58,307 nt of DNA from Lachnotalea glycerini (GTDB taxonomy: Bacteria; Bacillota; Clostridia; Lachnospirales; Lachnospiraceae): contig NZ_QICS01000019.1 in assembly GCF_003201285.1 (NCBI RefSeq), positions 1-58,307 on the forward strand. Reading direction: 5' to 3'. Below the pieces are notes generated by a model, which was not told where the DNA came from, made no database searches, and was given only the letters and a program-made list of their open reading frames with translations. Positions within the stretch are counted from its first letter, which is position 1. Each line of letters starts with the position of its first letter. Below are positions 49,415-58,307 of this stretch, one piece after another. A program made the translations under genes and the position numbers.

Positions 49415-50557
49415 ATGGTTAAGTTAATGACTCCCGGTCCGACACAGGTTAGAGATAATGTACGCTATGCCCGAAGCATTGAAACTACCAATCCTGACTT
49501 GGATTTAGAATTTTATGATTACTATAAGGATACTTGTATGCTGATAGGCAAACTGCTGCAAACCGATAATCCCGTATATATCATGAGTGGAGAAGGTATT
49601 TTAGGTCTTGAATCCGCTTGTGCCTCCTTAACAGAACCAGGCGATAAGGTCCTGGTTCTTGACAATGGCGTATTTGGAAAAGGATTTGCAGATTTCATAA
49701 CTATATACGGAGGGATTCCTGTCTATTATACAGATAGCTATACAGATGAAATTGATGTTGCCAGATTAGCAAAATTTCTAAAATTTAATCATAATTATAA
49801 ATATGCAACATTGGTTCACTGTGATACTCCCAGTGGAGTACTAAACAATGTGAGTGAAATATGTCCTCTCCTTCACCAATATGGAATTCTGACTGTTGTT
49901 GACTCTGTATCCGCTATGTTTGGAGAGCCATTGAATGTAGATAGATGTAACATTGATATCGTATGCGGCGGGTCACAAAAAGCCCTGTCTGCTCCTCCCG
50001 GTTTATCCATGATAGCGGTAAGTAACTCTGCCTTTGAAGCCATGCGAAACCGCCAAACGCCAATTGCATCCTACTATGCAAATATACTAAACTTAAAAGA
50101 TTATTACCAAAATAAATGGTTTCCTTATTCGATGCCAATTAGTGATATTTATGGATTGAGGGCGGCTCTTGACAATGTATCTCTTGATCTTGATATTTAT
50201 CTAAGACATAAGCGAATTGCAAATGCTGTAAGAAATGCAATCACAGTAGGAGGACTACAACTCTATCTTAAAAGTGGCTTTTCAAACACCGTAACTGTGA
50301 TTCAAGTACCTTCTGGAATAAATTGCAAAGATATTTTGACAATATTAAAAGAAAAATATCAAATAATGATTGCTGGAAGCTTTGATGTTATGGCTGATAA
50401 GGTTATCAGAATCGGCCATATGGGTGAAAACTGTAACATAGATGATGTTGCATTGACACTGAATGCATTGACAGAGGTTTTAAGGCAATTGAATTTTCCA
50501 CTAACCAATAATCTAAAGGATATATTTCTTTATAATTTAAATGAATCACATGACTAA
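49415..50557 (+). CDS. Class V aminotransferase (alanine-glyoxylate / PucG / PPAT-like)
   Basis: 380 residues. 'VKLMTPGPTQVRDNVRYARS', 'YIMSGEGILGLESACASLTE', 'YATLVHCDTPSGVLNNVSEI', 'LTVVDSVSAMFGEPLNVDRC' and PLP-lysine 'IVCGGSQKALSAPPGLSMIA' define fold type I class V. Close relatives include alanine-glyoxylate, (S)-ureidoglycine and pyridoxamine-pyruvate aminotransferases. No purine catabolic genes are nearby; the shared promoter with a vitamin transporter hints at B6 metabolism. AGAAAGGGG precedes the ATG. Confidence 0.92.
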   Translation: MVKLMTPGPTQVRDNVRYARSIETTNPDLDLEFYDYYKDTCMLIGKLLQTDNPVYIMSGEGILGLESACASLTEPGDKVLVLDNGVFGKGFADFITIYGGIPVYYTDSYTDEIDVARLAKFLKFNHNYKYATLVHCDTPSGVLNNVSEICPLLHQYGILTVVDSVSAMFGEPLNVDRCNIDIVCGGSQKALSAPPGLSMIAVSNSAFEAMRNRQTPIASYYANILNLKDYYQNKWFPYSMPISDIYGLRAALDNVSLDLDIYLRHKRIANAVRNAITVGGLQLYLKSGFSNTVTVIQVPSGINCKDILTILKEKYQIMIAGSFDVMADKVIRIGHMGENCNIDDVALTLNALTEVLRQLNFPLTNNLKDIFLYNLNESHD

Positions 50558-50620
50558 CCACTAAATAGCCAATTTATTAAAAAAGAGTTCGTACTACATT
50601 ATGAAATGAACAAAACGCAT

Positions 50621-50666
50621 ATAGGAAAAAAGACTGTAAAAGTCAAAATTCTGTCTTCTTTCCTAT
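50621..50666. terminator. Hairpin after aminotransferase
   Basis: ATAGGAAAAAAGAC pairs with GTCTTCTTTCCTAT around an 18-base loop. It can serve the plus-strand aminotransferase and the minus-strand oppA. Confidence 0.6.
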
Positions 50667-50749
50667 ATTATTAAATGTTAATATTGAGCCTATAACCAAT
50701 CCCTGTTAAACTGCCAAACCTAATTGTTATGGTTCAAAGGCTTAACCTA

Positions 50750-52441
50750 TTATTGTTGAACAGTCTCACAGTACATAAAGAATTTATATCCCAATGGAGC
50801 TGTATAAACTCCCCTTAAGGAATCTGACTGTAAGTATGGGTCTGTGTAATAATAGATTGGAATAATTGGCATTTCTTCCCCAAGTATCTTCTCTGCTTCA
50901 TGCATTTTTGTATATCTTTCATTATTATCTGTGGTAGTCTTAACTTCTTGAATTAATTTATCATATTCCTCATTGCTGAATTTAGCATCATTATTTCCAC
51001 CGCCTGATACCCACATATCAAGAAAAGAAATGGGGTCATTATAGTCAGCCAACCAGCCATGACGTGCAATCTGATATTCGCCATTTTGCCTTGTTTCTAC
51101 AAATACAGCCCAGTCATTCGTAGCTACTGTTACATTTAATCCCAGCTTTTCCTGCCACATATTCTGTACTGCCTGTGCCACATCCTCATGACCGGGATTA
51201 ATCATAATTTCAATAGACGGAAAACCCACTCCGTTTGGATAGCCTGCATCTTCTAATAGCTTCTGTGCTTTAGAAACATTTGCATCATAATCTGAAGTGT
51301 CATACCACGCATCGGCATTACTGTGAAATTCTGTTCCATTTGGCTCGGTCAGGCTTTTCGCCACGAAAGTATCAGCAGGGACAGCTCCATTTTTCTTAAC
51401 AGAATCAATAATATATTGTCTGTCAATTGCTAATGCCAATGCTTTCCTAACATTAACATCCTTAAATTCTTCCTTTTGATTATTAATGCATAGAAAGTAA
51501 GTTCCCAATTGTGGTGCAAAATAAAGTCCATTTCCTTTCATAGCCTCCATTTCCTCTGAAGGCAATTCATCACCAAATAATATATCTCCGTTCTTAAATG
51601 CAGTTAAAACTGAATTCCAGTCCTCAATCAGCATGAAATTAATCTGATCTGGACCTAATGCATCAACACCGTAATAATTTTGATTTTTTGAATACACCAT
51701 CTTAGACTGATGATCCCACTCTGTTAATGTGTAAGGTCCATTGCTTACATAATGCTCTGGTTCCGTTGCCCATGCATCACCATAAGCTTCTATAATATCC
51801 TGCCTGACCGGAAAAGTATTTGGGAAAGCACAAATTTCTAAGAAATAAGCACACGGAGCAACAAGAGTTATTTCAACTGTCTTGTCATCAAGTGCTTTTA
51901 TCCCTAATGTATCCGGCTTTGCATCACCTGTCATAATTGCATTTGCATTTTGTACCATATCAATAATATAATTGTATTCTGCTCCTGTTGCTGGATCAAC
52001 TAATCTCTGCCATGCATAAACAAAATCAGAAGCTTTAACAGACTGTCCATCTGACCATCTAATATCATCACGAAGTGTAAATGTATATACTAATCCATCC
52101 TCACTTACCGTATGAGATGCAGCCTGCGCATCTACATAAATGCCATCTTGGTCTATTTTCGTTAAGCCTTCAAATGCATGGTTTAGTAAGCTTCCTCCAT
52201 CCACTGTAACATTAAGCGCAGGGTCAATCGAATTTGGTTCTGGTCCTACATGTACATTAATCGTTCCGCCTTTTGCAGTTGTATCATTCGTTGCATTTGT
52301 ATCATTTGTATCAGCCAATGATGCTTCTGTAGCAACAACTGTTTTTTGTTTTTGTTCTTCTTTAGACTGACAACCGGTTGCGGATACCATAATCATACTC
52401 ACAGCTAATACCAACGTCATAATTTTCTTGAACATTTTCAT
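50750..52441 (-). CDS. oppA: Oligopeptide-binding lipoprotein OppA
   Basis: 563 residues. Lipoprotein signal with lipobox SATGC (Cys 24), then a Thr/Asn-rich linker and SBP_bac_5 fold: 'NSIDPALNVTVDGGSLLNHA', 'YTFTLRDDIRWSDGQSVKAS', 'VRKALALAIDRQYIIDSVKK', 'YQIARHGWLADYNDPISFLD'. Binds extracellular peptides. Last gene of the operon, 59 bases after oppF. Confidence 0.95.
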   Translation of the reverse strand: MKMFKKIMTLVLAVSMIMVSATGCQSKEEQKQKTVVATEASLADTNDTNATNDTTAKGGTINVHVGPEPNSIDPALNVTVDGGSLLNHAFEGLTKIDQDGIYVDAQAASHTVSEDGLVYTFTLRDDIRWSDGQSVKASDFVYAWQRLVDPATGAEYNYIIDMVQNANAIMTGDAKPDTLGIKALDDKTVEITLVAPCAYFLEICAFPNTFPVRQDIIEAYGDAWATEPEHYVSNGPYTLTEWDHQSKMVYSKNQNYYGVDALGPDQINFMLIEDWNSVLTAFKNGDILFGDELPSEEMEAMKGNGLYFAPQLGTYFLCINNQKEEFKDVNVRKALALAIDRQYIIDSVKKNGAVPADTFVAKSLTEPNGTEFHSNADAWYDTSDYDANVSKAQKLLEDAGYPNGVGFPSIEIMINPGHEDVAQAVQNMWQEKLGLNVTVATNDWAVFVETRQNGEYQIARHGWLADYNDPISFLDMWVSGGGNNDAKFSNEEYDKLIQEVKTTTDNNERYTKMHEAEKILGEEMPIIPIYYYTDPYLQSDSLRGVYTAPLGYKFFMYCETVQQ

Positions 52442-52500
52442 TTATAACTCTCCTCTATTTTATATTTATTCTAAAGCAATCTGCCCTAAAATCTACTGAT

Positions 52501-53475
52501 TCACTTAAGATTGTGACATGCCACAAGATGCCCTTTTTTATGCTCCCTAAACTCTGGAGCCTTTTTTGTGCAAATCTCGGTTGCGTATGGACAGCGCGTT
52601 TGAAAAGTACAGCCACTGGGCGAATCCAATGGACTTGGAATATCACCTGTTAAAATTTTTCTTTCCTTTATTCTAGACTCTTTGGGATCGGCAATTGGTA
52701 TTGCTGATAACAATGTTTGTGTATACGGATGCATCGGATTTTTATAAAGCTCATTACTATTGCTAAGCTCTACAAGATGCCCCAAATACATAACACCAAT
52801 ACGATTACTGATATGCTTAACTACTGATAAATCATGTGCGATAAATAAATAAGTAAACCCCTTTTCCTTTTGTAAATCTTCTAACATATTAACTACTTGT
52901 GCCTGAATCGAAACATCCAATGCTGAAATTGGTTCATCGCAAACAATAAATTCAGGATTCACTGCCAAAGCTCTTGCTATTCCAATTCTTTGTCTTTGAC
53001 CTCCTGAAAACTCATGAGGAAATCGATCAGCATGTTCTTCATTTAAACCAACTGTTTTTAACAACTCATATATTCTGGCCTGCCTTTGTACCTTTGAAGA
53101 ATAAAGCTTATGAATATCCAATGGCTCACCTATAATATCACCTATCGTCATTCTAGGATCTAATGATGCATATGGATCCTGAAAAATAATCTGCATTTTT
53201 TTTCGATAAGAAAGCATATCTACCTTTGTAATATCTACTCCATCATAAATTATTTTTCCCTCTGTCGGCTCATATAACCGTAATAAAGTACGCCCAAAAG
53301 TAGTTTTTCCACACCCAGATTCACCAACAAGACCAAGTGTTTCACCTTTTCTAATTGTCAGACTTACATCATCTACAGCCTTTACATAAGAAGTTTTAGC
53401 AAAACCGGCTTTTACAGAAAAATACTTTTTAAGTCCAGTAATCTCAAGTAAATTTTCATTCTTATTAGTAATCAT
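52501..53475 (-). CDS. oppF: Oligopeptide ABC transporter ATPase OppF
   Basis: 324 residues. Walker A '[12 protein letters not shown]', signature '[17 protein letters not shown]', Walker B '[12 protein letters not shown]', C-terminal Cys/Pro motif of oligopeptide ATPases '[20 protein letters not shown]'. Start overlaps the oppD stop by one base. Confidence 0.96.
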   Translation of the reverse strand: MITNKNENLLEITGLKKYFSVKAGFAKTSYVKAVDDVSLTIRKGETLGLVGESGCGKTTFGRTLLRLYEPTEGKIIYDGVDITKVDMLSYRKKMQIIFQDPYASLDPRMTIGDIIGEPLDIHKLYSSKVQRQARIYELLKTVGLNEEHADRFPHEFSGGQRQRIGIARALAVNPEFIVCDEPISALDVSIQAQVVNMLEDLQKEKGFTYLFIAHDLSVVKHISNRIGVMYLGHLVELSNSNELYKNPMHPYTQTLLSAIPIADPKESRIKERKILTGDIPSPLDSPSGCTFQTRCPYATEICTKKAPEFREHKKGHLVACHNLK

Positions 53476-54485
53476 TATTGATTTTTCTCCTTTTCATAGA
53501 CTTCTTTCACAGTAAGCCAGCAATCAACTTCATGCTCTTTATTAACAGCATATACTGGTGGTCTTTTTGTCATACAAACTTTCATACAATGCTCACATCT
53601 CGGAGCAAAAGCACATCCCTTTGGCGGATTAATTAAATCGACTGGATTGCCTTCAATCGGAATTAACCGTTCATGCTCATCTGCATTAATTTTAGGTACA
53701 GACCTTAATAGTCCCCATGTATACGGATGCTTTGGTTCATAGAAAATATCATCAATATTTCCTTTTTCAATTAAACTGCCTCCATACATCACTGCAACCT
53801 TATCACAAACATCGGCAACAACACCTAAATCATGCGTAATAAAAATAACAGACATGTCAATTTTGTCTTTCAATTCCTTTAATAAAGCTATAATTTGTGC
53901 TTGAATTGTGACATCAAGTGCCGTGGTAGGTTCATCTGCAATCAACAGCTTAGGATTACAAGCCAAAGCCATAGCAATCATAACGCGCTGTCGCATACCG
54001 CCGGAAAATTCATGTGGATATTGTTGTATTCTTTTTTCCGGCTGAGTAATTCCGACTAATTCAAACAATTCAATTATTCTGTCTAGGCGTTCTTTATTTG
54101 TTAGGCTTGTGTGTTTTATTAGAACCTCATTAATTTGATTTCCAACAGTAAACACAGGATTTAAAGATGTCATAGGATCTTGAAAAATCATACTGATATC
54201 TTTTCCACGTATCTTTAAAAGCTCTTTTTCAGGTAAATGAGTGATATCCCTACCATCAAATAGAATTCGACCTCCTACAATTTTTCCGGGATTAGGTAAA
54301 ATTCCCATCACCCCATAAGAGGATACTGATTTACCAGAACCAGATTCACCTACAATTCCCATGACTTCTCCCGGATAAAGATCATAGGATATCTTCCTAA
54401 CAGCTTTCACCTCTCCTACATACGTAAAGAAAGATATCTCTAAATCCTGTACCCTTAATAAAGGTATGTGTTCATTTGATTGCAT
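53475..54485 (-). CDS. oppD: Oligopeptide ABC transporter ATPase OppD
   Basis: 336 residues. Walker A '[16 protein letters not shown]', signature '[20 protein letters not shown]', Walker B '[12 protein letters not shown]', C-terminal '[18 protein letters not shown]'. Stop overlaps the oppF start by one base. Confidence 0.96.
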   Translation of the reverse strand: MQSNEHIPLLRVQDLEISFFTYVGEVKAVRKISYDLYPGEVMGIVGESGSGKSVSSYGVMGILPNPGKIVGGRILFDGRDITHLPEKELLKIRGKDISMIFQDPMTSLNPVFTVGNQINEVLIKHTSLTNKERLDRIIELFELVGITQPEKRIQQYPHEFSGGMRQRVMIAMALACNPKLLIADEPTTALDVTIQAQIIALLKELKDKIDMSVIFITHDLGVVADVCDKVAVMYGGSLIEKGNIDDIFYEPKHPYTWGLLRSVPKINADEHERLIPIEGNPVDLINPPKGCAFAPRCEHCMKVCMTKRPPVYAVNKEHEVDCWLTVKEVYEKEKNQ

Positions 54486-54497
54486 TTTGTCCCCTCC

Positions 54498-55505
54498 TTA
54501 TTTCTTCATCATCGGATCAAGAGCATCACGAAGACCATCACCAAATAAATTAAATGCCAGAATAATAATACTAATTGTTAGAGCCGGAAATATTAATTTA
54601 TAAGGATAAGAAGAAAGGCCGTTTAATGCTTCTGACGCCAAGGAACCTAAACTGGCCATTGGCATACTGACTCCCAGACCTAAAAAGCTCAAAAATGCCT
54701 CTGTGAAAATAGCAGACGGTATCTGCAACATTGCTGTTACTACTATTTGACCTGTGCAGTTTGGAAGGAGATGTTTAAAAATTAGTCTCTTATTATCTGC
54801 TCCTAACGCTCTTGCTGCACTAATAAATTCCATCTCCTTTAATTGAAGAACCTGTCCTCGAATAATTCTTGCCATGCCCACCCAATATAAAAGTGCATAA
54901 ACAATAAAAATAGCTAATATACCAGGTCCTAACTTTTGCAGTGGCCCCAATTTTCCTGCATTAGCTAGGGCTATCAAAGGATCCTTTAGCGTAATCTGCA
55001 ATAGAATAATAATTAAAATATCTGGAACTGAATAAATAAGCTCACAAATTCTCATCATAATACTGTCGACTTTTCCCCCAAATAAACCTGATATTGCACC
55101 ATAAACGGATCCTATCACTAAGACTAAAAAAGAGGCTCCAATACCAATAATTAAGGAAATGCGTGCACCAATCATTGTTCTAACCAAAAGATCCCTTCCA
55201 AACTGATCTGTTCCAAATGGATATTCAGTACATGGAAACAAACTCTCGTCTCCCCTGTTTTGCATATCATATGTATATGGACTAAATAGAGGTCCAATAA
55301 ATGCAAAAATAATAACTGCTATAATAACAATAAGAGATATCATTGCTATTCTATTCCCTTTTAATCTCCTCCATGCATCTTTCCAATAGCTGACATTTGT
55401 CCTCATTTGAACTAACTGCTTTTGCTCCTCCTTTAAAACAGGCTTAAAGTCCTCATCATTTACTTCTATGTGTAAGCTAAAAAATCTTTCATTATTTAAT
55501 ACCAT
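54498..55505 (-). CDS. oppC: Oligopeptide ABC transporter permease OppC
   Basis: 335 residues. N-terminal OppC_N segment 'NRIAMISLIVIIAVIIFAFI' then six-segment permease with EAA loop 'EFISAARALGADNKRLIFKH'. A long cytoplasmic N-terminus (about 45 residues) precedes the first helix. Confidence 0.95.
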   Translation of the reverse strand: MVLNNERFFSLHIEVNDEDFKPVLKEEQKQLVQMRTNVSYWKDAWRRLKGNRIAMISLIVIIAVIIFAFIGPLFSPYTYDMQNRGDESLFPCTEYPFGTDQFGRDLLVRTMIGARISLIIGIGASFLVLVIGSVYGAISGLFGGKVDSIMMRICELIYSVPDILIIILLQITLKDPLIALANAGKLGPLQKLGPGILAIFIVYALLYWVGMARIIRGQVLQLKEMEFISAARALGADNKRLIFKHLLPNCTGQIVVTAMLQIPSAIFTEAFLSFLGLGVSMPMASLGSLASEALNGLSSYPYKLIFPALTISIIILAFNLFGDGLRDALDPMMKK

Positions 55506-55517
55506 TCCTTTTTCCTC

Positions 55518-56438
55518 CTATTCACCAAGTTTTATTCTAGGGTCTACTACCTTATATAAGATGTCACAAAACAGATTCATTACTATAATCAGTACTGCTA
55601 AAAAAACTGTAGTTCCCATAATGAGTGAATAGTCTCTATTTTCTATAGCCTTTATAAAATATCTCCCTAAACCAGGAATATTAAAAATCTTTTCCACAAC
55701 AAAAGCTCCAACTAAGGTATATGCAATCATTGGACCCACATAAGTAATAACAGGAATCAAAGAATTTCTCAAAGCATGTTTAAAGGTCGTAACCCTTTCA
55801 GACATTCCTTTTGCTCTGGCTGTTCTTATATAATCTTGACCTAACGCTTCTAACATACTTGCTCTCATCAATCTGGCTATATAACACATTGGATAAAAAG
55901 TAAGTGATAGCACCGGTAAAATATAACTTTTTGGAGAACTCAGTCCTAAACTTGGCACCCATTTTAATTTAACAGCGAAAATCAGCATAGAAATCGACGC
56001 AATAACAAAACTTGGTATTGCAATACCACAAGTCGAAAATATTCTAATTACATTATCCTGCCATTTCCCATTTCTTAGTGCACCAATACATCCTAAAGGA
56101 ATACCACATCCCAGCGCTAGCAAGATTGCTAATCCACCCATTCTTGCCGATACGGGAAAAGTTGTTTTGATAATTTTAACTACCTTTGCATTTTTCTGCA
56201 CCTTATAGCTAATACCTAAGTCTCCATGTATTAACTGTTCTAAATAAATGCCATACTGAACATAAATAGGTTTATCCAGACCATATTTTTCATTTAATGA
56301 TGTTTCAACAATTAAATTTGCCTTTTCAGATGTAAAAGGACTTCCCGGTACTGCTTTCATCAATGCAAAAGTTAATGTAGCAACAATAAATACTGTAAAT
56401 AATGATGCTGCTGTACGTTTTAATATATATTTAGTCAT
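55518..56438 (-). CDS. oppB: Oligopeptide ABC transporter permease OppB
   Basis: 306 residues. Classic N-terminus 'MTKYILKRTAASLFTVFIVA', 'YGLDKPIYVQYGIYLEQLIH' loop and EAA loop 'DYIRTARAKGMSERVTTFKH'. First gene of the operon; AAAAGGGGG precedes the ATG. Confidence 0.96.
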   Translation of the reverse strand: MTKYILKRTAASLFTVFIVATLTFALMKAVPGSPFTSEKANLIVETSLNEKYGLDKPIYVQYGIYLEQLIHGDLGISYKVQKNAKVVKIIKTTFPVSARMGGLAILLALGCGIPLGCIGALRNGKWQDNVIRIFSTCGIAIPSFVIASISMLIFAVKLKWVPSLGLSSPKSYILPVLSLTFYPMCYIARLMRASMLEALGQDYIRTARAKGMSERVTTFKHALRNSLIPVITYVGPMIAYTLVGAFVVEKIFNIPGLGRYFIKAIENRDYSLIMGTTVFLAVLIIVMNLFCDILYKVVDPRIKLGE

Positions 56439-57041
56439 ATCGTACCCCCTTTTCTTAATTTAATTTTTTTGTTGTCAATCATAAATATCTTTTACTATCG
56501 TGCAAAATTAACACAAATAGTTTATCCATTACGAAAAAAGAGCTAGTTTCAAAATGTCTTCGCTCTTAATGACATCAACCGCTCGATTCACTATCAGTAT
56601 AAATTCATAATTATTCACAATACATAATTATAAAACTATTTTAAAAATATTTAACTATTATTTTAGACCTATTTATTCGTATTGTAAAGTATTTATTGTT
56701 GACTGTCAATATTTTTTAATTATTTTCATAAATTCCTCTGTATTGAAATAGTCATCATTTTTACAATTTCTGCATATCCATGAATTGAACTTTATGTGTT
56801 CGAATAATCTTTCATAATTAATTAAGTGATTAGTAATAAGACATTTTCATTGACAACACGTAAGAATTTTTTAAATACATTAATAAAAGAGTACGTTCAA
56901 ATTATACATTCACAAAGTATCTGCATACAGACCTCTTGAGAGGCGCGTTTGCGAAGCAATTACTCCTCCTTACTTGCATCTCTGCGATCCACAGAGGTTT
57001 ATATATAAGAAAATTCATCAGAATTTACTTTTATATAACAA

Positions 57042-57152
57042 AGCGGACAAGTCCGCATCAGTTCCTAGTCCCTCACTCATGAGGGACTTAACCGTTTTTC
57101 CGCGCCGTATGCTGTCACGCAGTGACATTTTCCACTTGCATTCGTGCGCATT
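57042..57152 (+). repeat. Structured dispersed repeat, copy 2
   Basis: Same order as copy 1: GCGGACAAGTCCGC perfect hairpin, TCCCTCACTCATGAGGGA hairpin, TGTCACGCAGTGACA dyad, and CTTGCATTCGTGCGCATT. Copy 2 has more complete stems than copy 1. Confidence 0.75.
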
Positions 57153-57212
57153 GTGTTTTTATTTCAGAGGAATCAAAGCTTTTATACGTTACCACAACAA
57201 GGTCTTTCCTAT

Positions 57213-57248
57213 AAAAAAATACCCATAGCATAAATACTATGGGTATTA
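57213..57248 (-). terminator. Terminator of tRNA/rRNA operon
   Basis: ATACCCATAG / CTATGGGTAT ten-pair stem with eight-base loop and a run of seven T on the minus strand, three bases after tRNA-Arg. It ends the rrn-tRNA transcript. Confidence 0.9.
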
Positions 57249-57249
57249 A

Positions 57250-57323
57250 CGTGCGATAGAAGATTCGAACTCCCGGCCTTCTGGTCCGTAGCCAGACGCT
57301 CTATCCAGCTGAGCTAATCGCAC
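57250..57323 (-). tRNA. tRNA-Arg(ACG)
   Basis: Acceptor GTGCGAT/ATCGCAC, anticodon stem TCTGG CT ACG GA CCAGA. No CCA encoded. Last gene before the terminator. Confidence 0.95.
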
Positions 57324-57414
57324 ACATATAAAATAATAATATTAATCTCTTGCATCTAATTGCTGAAACAATTATCTATAAGAGATAAAAGCAATAGAAA
57401 CTACTATTGCTTAC

Positions 57415-57501
57415 TGCCGGCAACCGGAATCGAACCGGTACGAGAGTATAAGTCCCGCAGGATTTTAAGTCCTGTGCGTCTGCCAGTTCCGCCACGCCGG
57501 C
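57415..57501 (-). tRNA. tRNA-Leu(UAA)
   Basis: Acceptor GCCGGCG/TGCCGGC-type, long variable arm, anticodon stem CAGGA CT TAA AA TCCTG. No CCA encoded. Confidence 0.95.
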
Positions 57502-57565
57502 AAAACCATCATTCACTTAATTATTTTAAGTATTATGGTTACTTATTATATAAAATAATAAGTTA

Positions 57566-57638
57566 TGGGACCAACAGGGCTCGAACCTGTGACCCTCTGC
57601 TTGTAAGGCAGATGCTCTCCCAGCTGAGCTATGATCCC
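57566..57638 (-). tRNA. tRNA-Val(UAC)
   Basis: Acceptor GGGATCA/TGGTCCC, anticodon stem TCTGC CT TAC AA GCAGA. No CCA encoded. Confidence 0.95.
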
Positions 57639-57677
57639 ATGGGAAAAACAATATTGACTTTTTATATCCAATATCAA

Positions 57678-57751
57678 CGACCCGAATGGGACTCGAACCC
57701 ACGACCTCCGCCGTGACAGGGCGGCGCTCTAACCAACTGAGCCATCGGGCC
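57678..57751 (-). tRNA. tRNA-Asp(GUC)
   Basis: Acceptor GGCCCGA/TCGGGTC, anticodon stem CCGCC CT GTC AC GGCGG. No CCA encoded. Confidence 0.95.
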
Positions 57752-57780
57752 TTACTACATTACAAAGAGTTTTAAATAAA

Positions 57781-57854
57781 TGGACCTTCGGGGACTCGAA
57801 CCCAGGACCGATCGGTTATGAGCCGATTGCTCTAACCAACTGAGCTAAAGGTCC
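57781..57854 (-). tRNA. tRNA with CAU anticodon (Met elongator or Ile2)
   Basis: Acceptor GGACCTT/AAGGTCC, anticodon stem ATCGG CT CAT AA CCGAT. CAU serves elongator Met or, if lysidine-modified, Ile; sequence alone does not decide here, though it resembles elongator Met. Confidence 0.9.
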
Positions 57855-57886
57855 AAATCTCTTCATTACTAATATGATATTAGTCA

Positions 57887-57959
57887 AGCCGACGATCGGA
57901 CTTGAACCGATAACCTGCTGATTACAAGTCAGCTGCTCTGCCAATTGAGCCACGTCGGC
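57887..57959 (-). tRNA. tRNA-Thr(UGU)
   Basis: Acceptor GCCGACG/CGTCGGC, anticodon stem GCTGA CT TGT AA TCAGC. No CCA encoded. Confidence 0.95.
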
Positions 57960-57968
57960 ACTTATAAG

Positions 57969-58040
57969 TGACTCCAAGGGGATTTGAACCCCTGTTACCG
58001 CCGTGAAAGGGCGGTGTCTTAACCGCTTGACCATGGAGCC
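57969..58040 (-). tRNA. tRNA-Glu(UUC)
   Basis: Acceptor GGCTCCA/TGGAGTC, anticodon stem CCGCC CT TTC AC GGCGG. No CCA encoded. Confidence 0.95.
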
Positions 58041-58052
58041 GGCTTTTCTAAA

Positions 58053-58124
58053 CTCCCTGAGTAGGGCTCGAACCTACAACACCACGGTTAACAGCCGTGT
58101 GCTCTACCATTGAGCTATCAAGGA
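58053..58124 (-). tRNA. tRNA-Asn(GUU)
   Basis: Acceptor TCCTTGA/TCAGGGA, anticodon stem ACGGC TG TTA-style loop with GTT, GCCGT side. First tRNA after the rRNA. No CCA encoded. Confidence 0.94.
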
Positions 58125-58221
58125 TTATAAAGGTTTGTACCTTCAAAACTGCACATTGAACTCGAAAAATATTTGACGCTTCTTAGCTCTTCAAGCTTCG
58201 CTTGTCGTTTGCTATTCTCTT

Positions 58222-58307
58222 TGGGTCATGCCCTCGACCGATTAGTAACAGTCAGCTCCATACATTACTGCACTTCCACCTCTGCCCTATCTACCTTGTA
58301 CTCTTCA
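58222..58307 (-). rRNA. 23S rRNA 3' end (partial)
   Basis: On the minus strand the sequence runs through GGAGCTGACTGTTACTAATC to GGTCGAGGGCATGACCC, the conserved 3' end of Firmicute 23S rRNA. The spacer to tRNA-Asn is about 97 bases and holds no 5S gene. Confidence 0.95.

Larger units (their letters stand above)
56439..57249. other. Gene-free 0.8-kb region upstream of oppB
   Basis: AT-rich. A possible oppB promoter TTGCAC-N16-TATGAT lies on the minus strand near 56480-56515. TTGACTGTCAA dyad at 56696-56706. The structured repeat copy 2 is at 57042-57152 and a tRNA terminator at 57213-57248. No gene is visible; a plus-strand frame across the repeat is a by-product. Confidence 0.6.

Noticed and set aside
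56974-57228. Plus-strand 84-codon frame (…MRDLTVFPRRMLSRSD…)
   Set aside because: It runs through the dispersed hairpin repeat, has no ribosome site and corresponds to repeat sequence, not a gene.
57250-58124. 5S rRNA between tRNA genes
   Set aside because: Looked for conserved 5S segments in each tRNA gap; gaps are too short and show none.

Overview
The window is AT-rich DNA from a Clostridia-type Firmicute, most likely a Lachnospiraceae member. The basis is strong AGGAGG ribosome binding sites, an Opp operon, DUF1700 and ECF S-component families, Asn/Ser/Thr-rich small ORFs, a PBSX/XkdK-type contractile-tail prophage, and 15 tRNA genes none of which encodes its 3' CCA. The species is not identified from sequence alone.

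Region 1 (1-39.8 kb) is one end of a prophage with a contractile tail, nearly all on the minus strand. In transcription order it runs: integrase and CI-like repressor (plus strand), Cro-like repressor, Rha/ORF6C antirepressor and an excisionase-like HTH; small early genes and an AbrB-type regulator; a replication and recombination module (DUF2800 nuclease, DUF2815 ssDNA-binding-like protein, family A DNA polymerase, VapE primase/helicase, VRR-NUC, SNF2 helicase); a DNA modification group (Dam-type methylase, C5-type methyltransferase, PAPS-reductase-like enzyme); a sigma/ArpU-like late regulator; then terminases, portal, head, neck, sheath, tube, tape measure, baseplate, fibre and holin. The endolysin is probably cut off at base 1. 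The integrase abuts the 3' end of a tRNA-Leu(UAG), the expected attachment site; the other end lies outside the window.

The prophage late operon is interrupted by small cargo genes with their own promoters and/or terminators (8.3-8.85 kb, 19.9-20.76 kb, probably 15.0-15.4 kb). Its replication module carries apparent lesions: a TAA inside the Walker A motif of the SNF2 helicase, a TGA at an expected Trp codon in a neighbouring small gene, and a likely frameshifted zinc-finger ORF. The prophage may therefore be defective. The tail assembly chaperone shows a textbook -1 slippery heptamer, A AAA AAC, directly before its stop codon.

Region 2 (39.8-58.3 kb) is host chromosome. A seven-gene tRNA operon with a consensus promoter is followed by a co-directional housekeeping block (metallophosphoesterase, RdgB, amidase, secreted papain-like protease, THUMP methyltransferase, YfcE, rhodanese). 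Next come a small Asn/Ser/Thr-rich protein, a candidate small RNA, an ECF S-component, a DUF1700 protein, a class V aminotransferase and an oppBCDFA operon. It ends with an eight-gene tRNA cluster directly downstream of a 23S rRNA 3' end.

The most interesting host signal is a shared promoter architecture (CTGGTAT and YTGGCTA half-sites 24 bp apart, then a TATAAT about 30 bp further) upstream of only two genes here, the ECF S-component and the aminotransferase. This suggests a small MocR/PdxR-type, possibly vitamin B6 salvage, regulon. A hairpin-rich dispersed repeat occurs at 47.1 and 57.0 kb.
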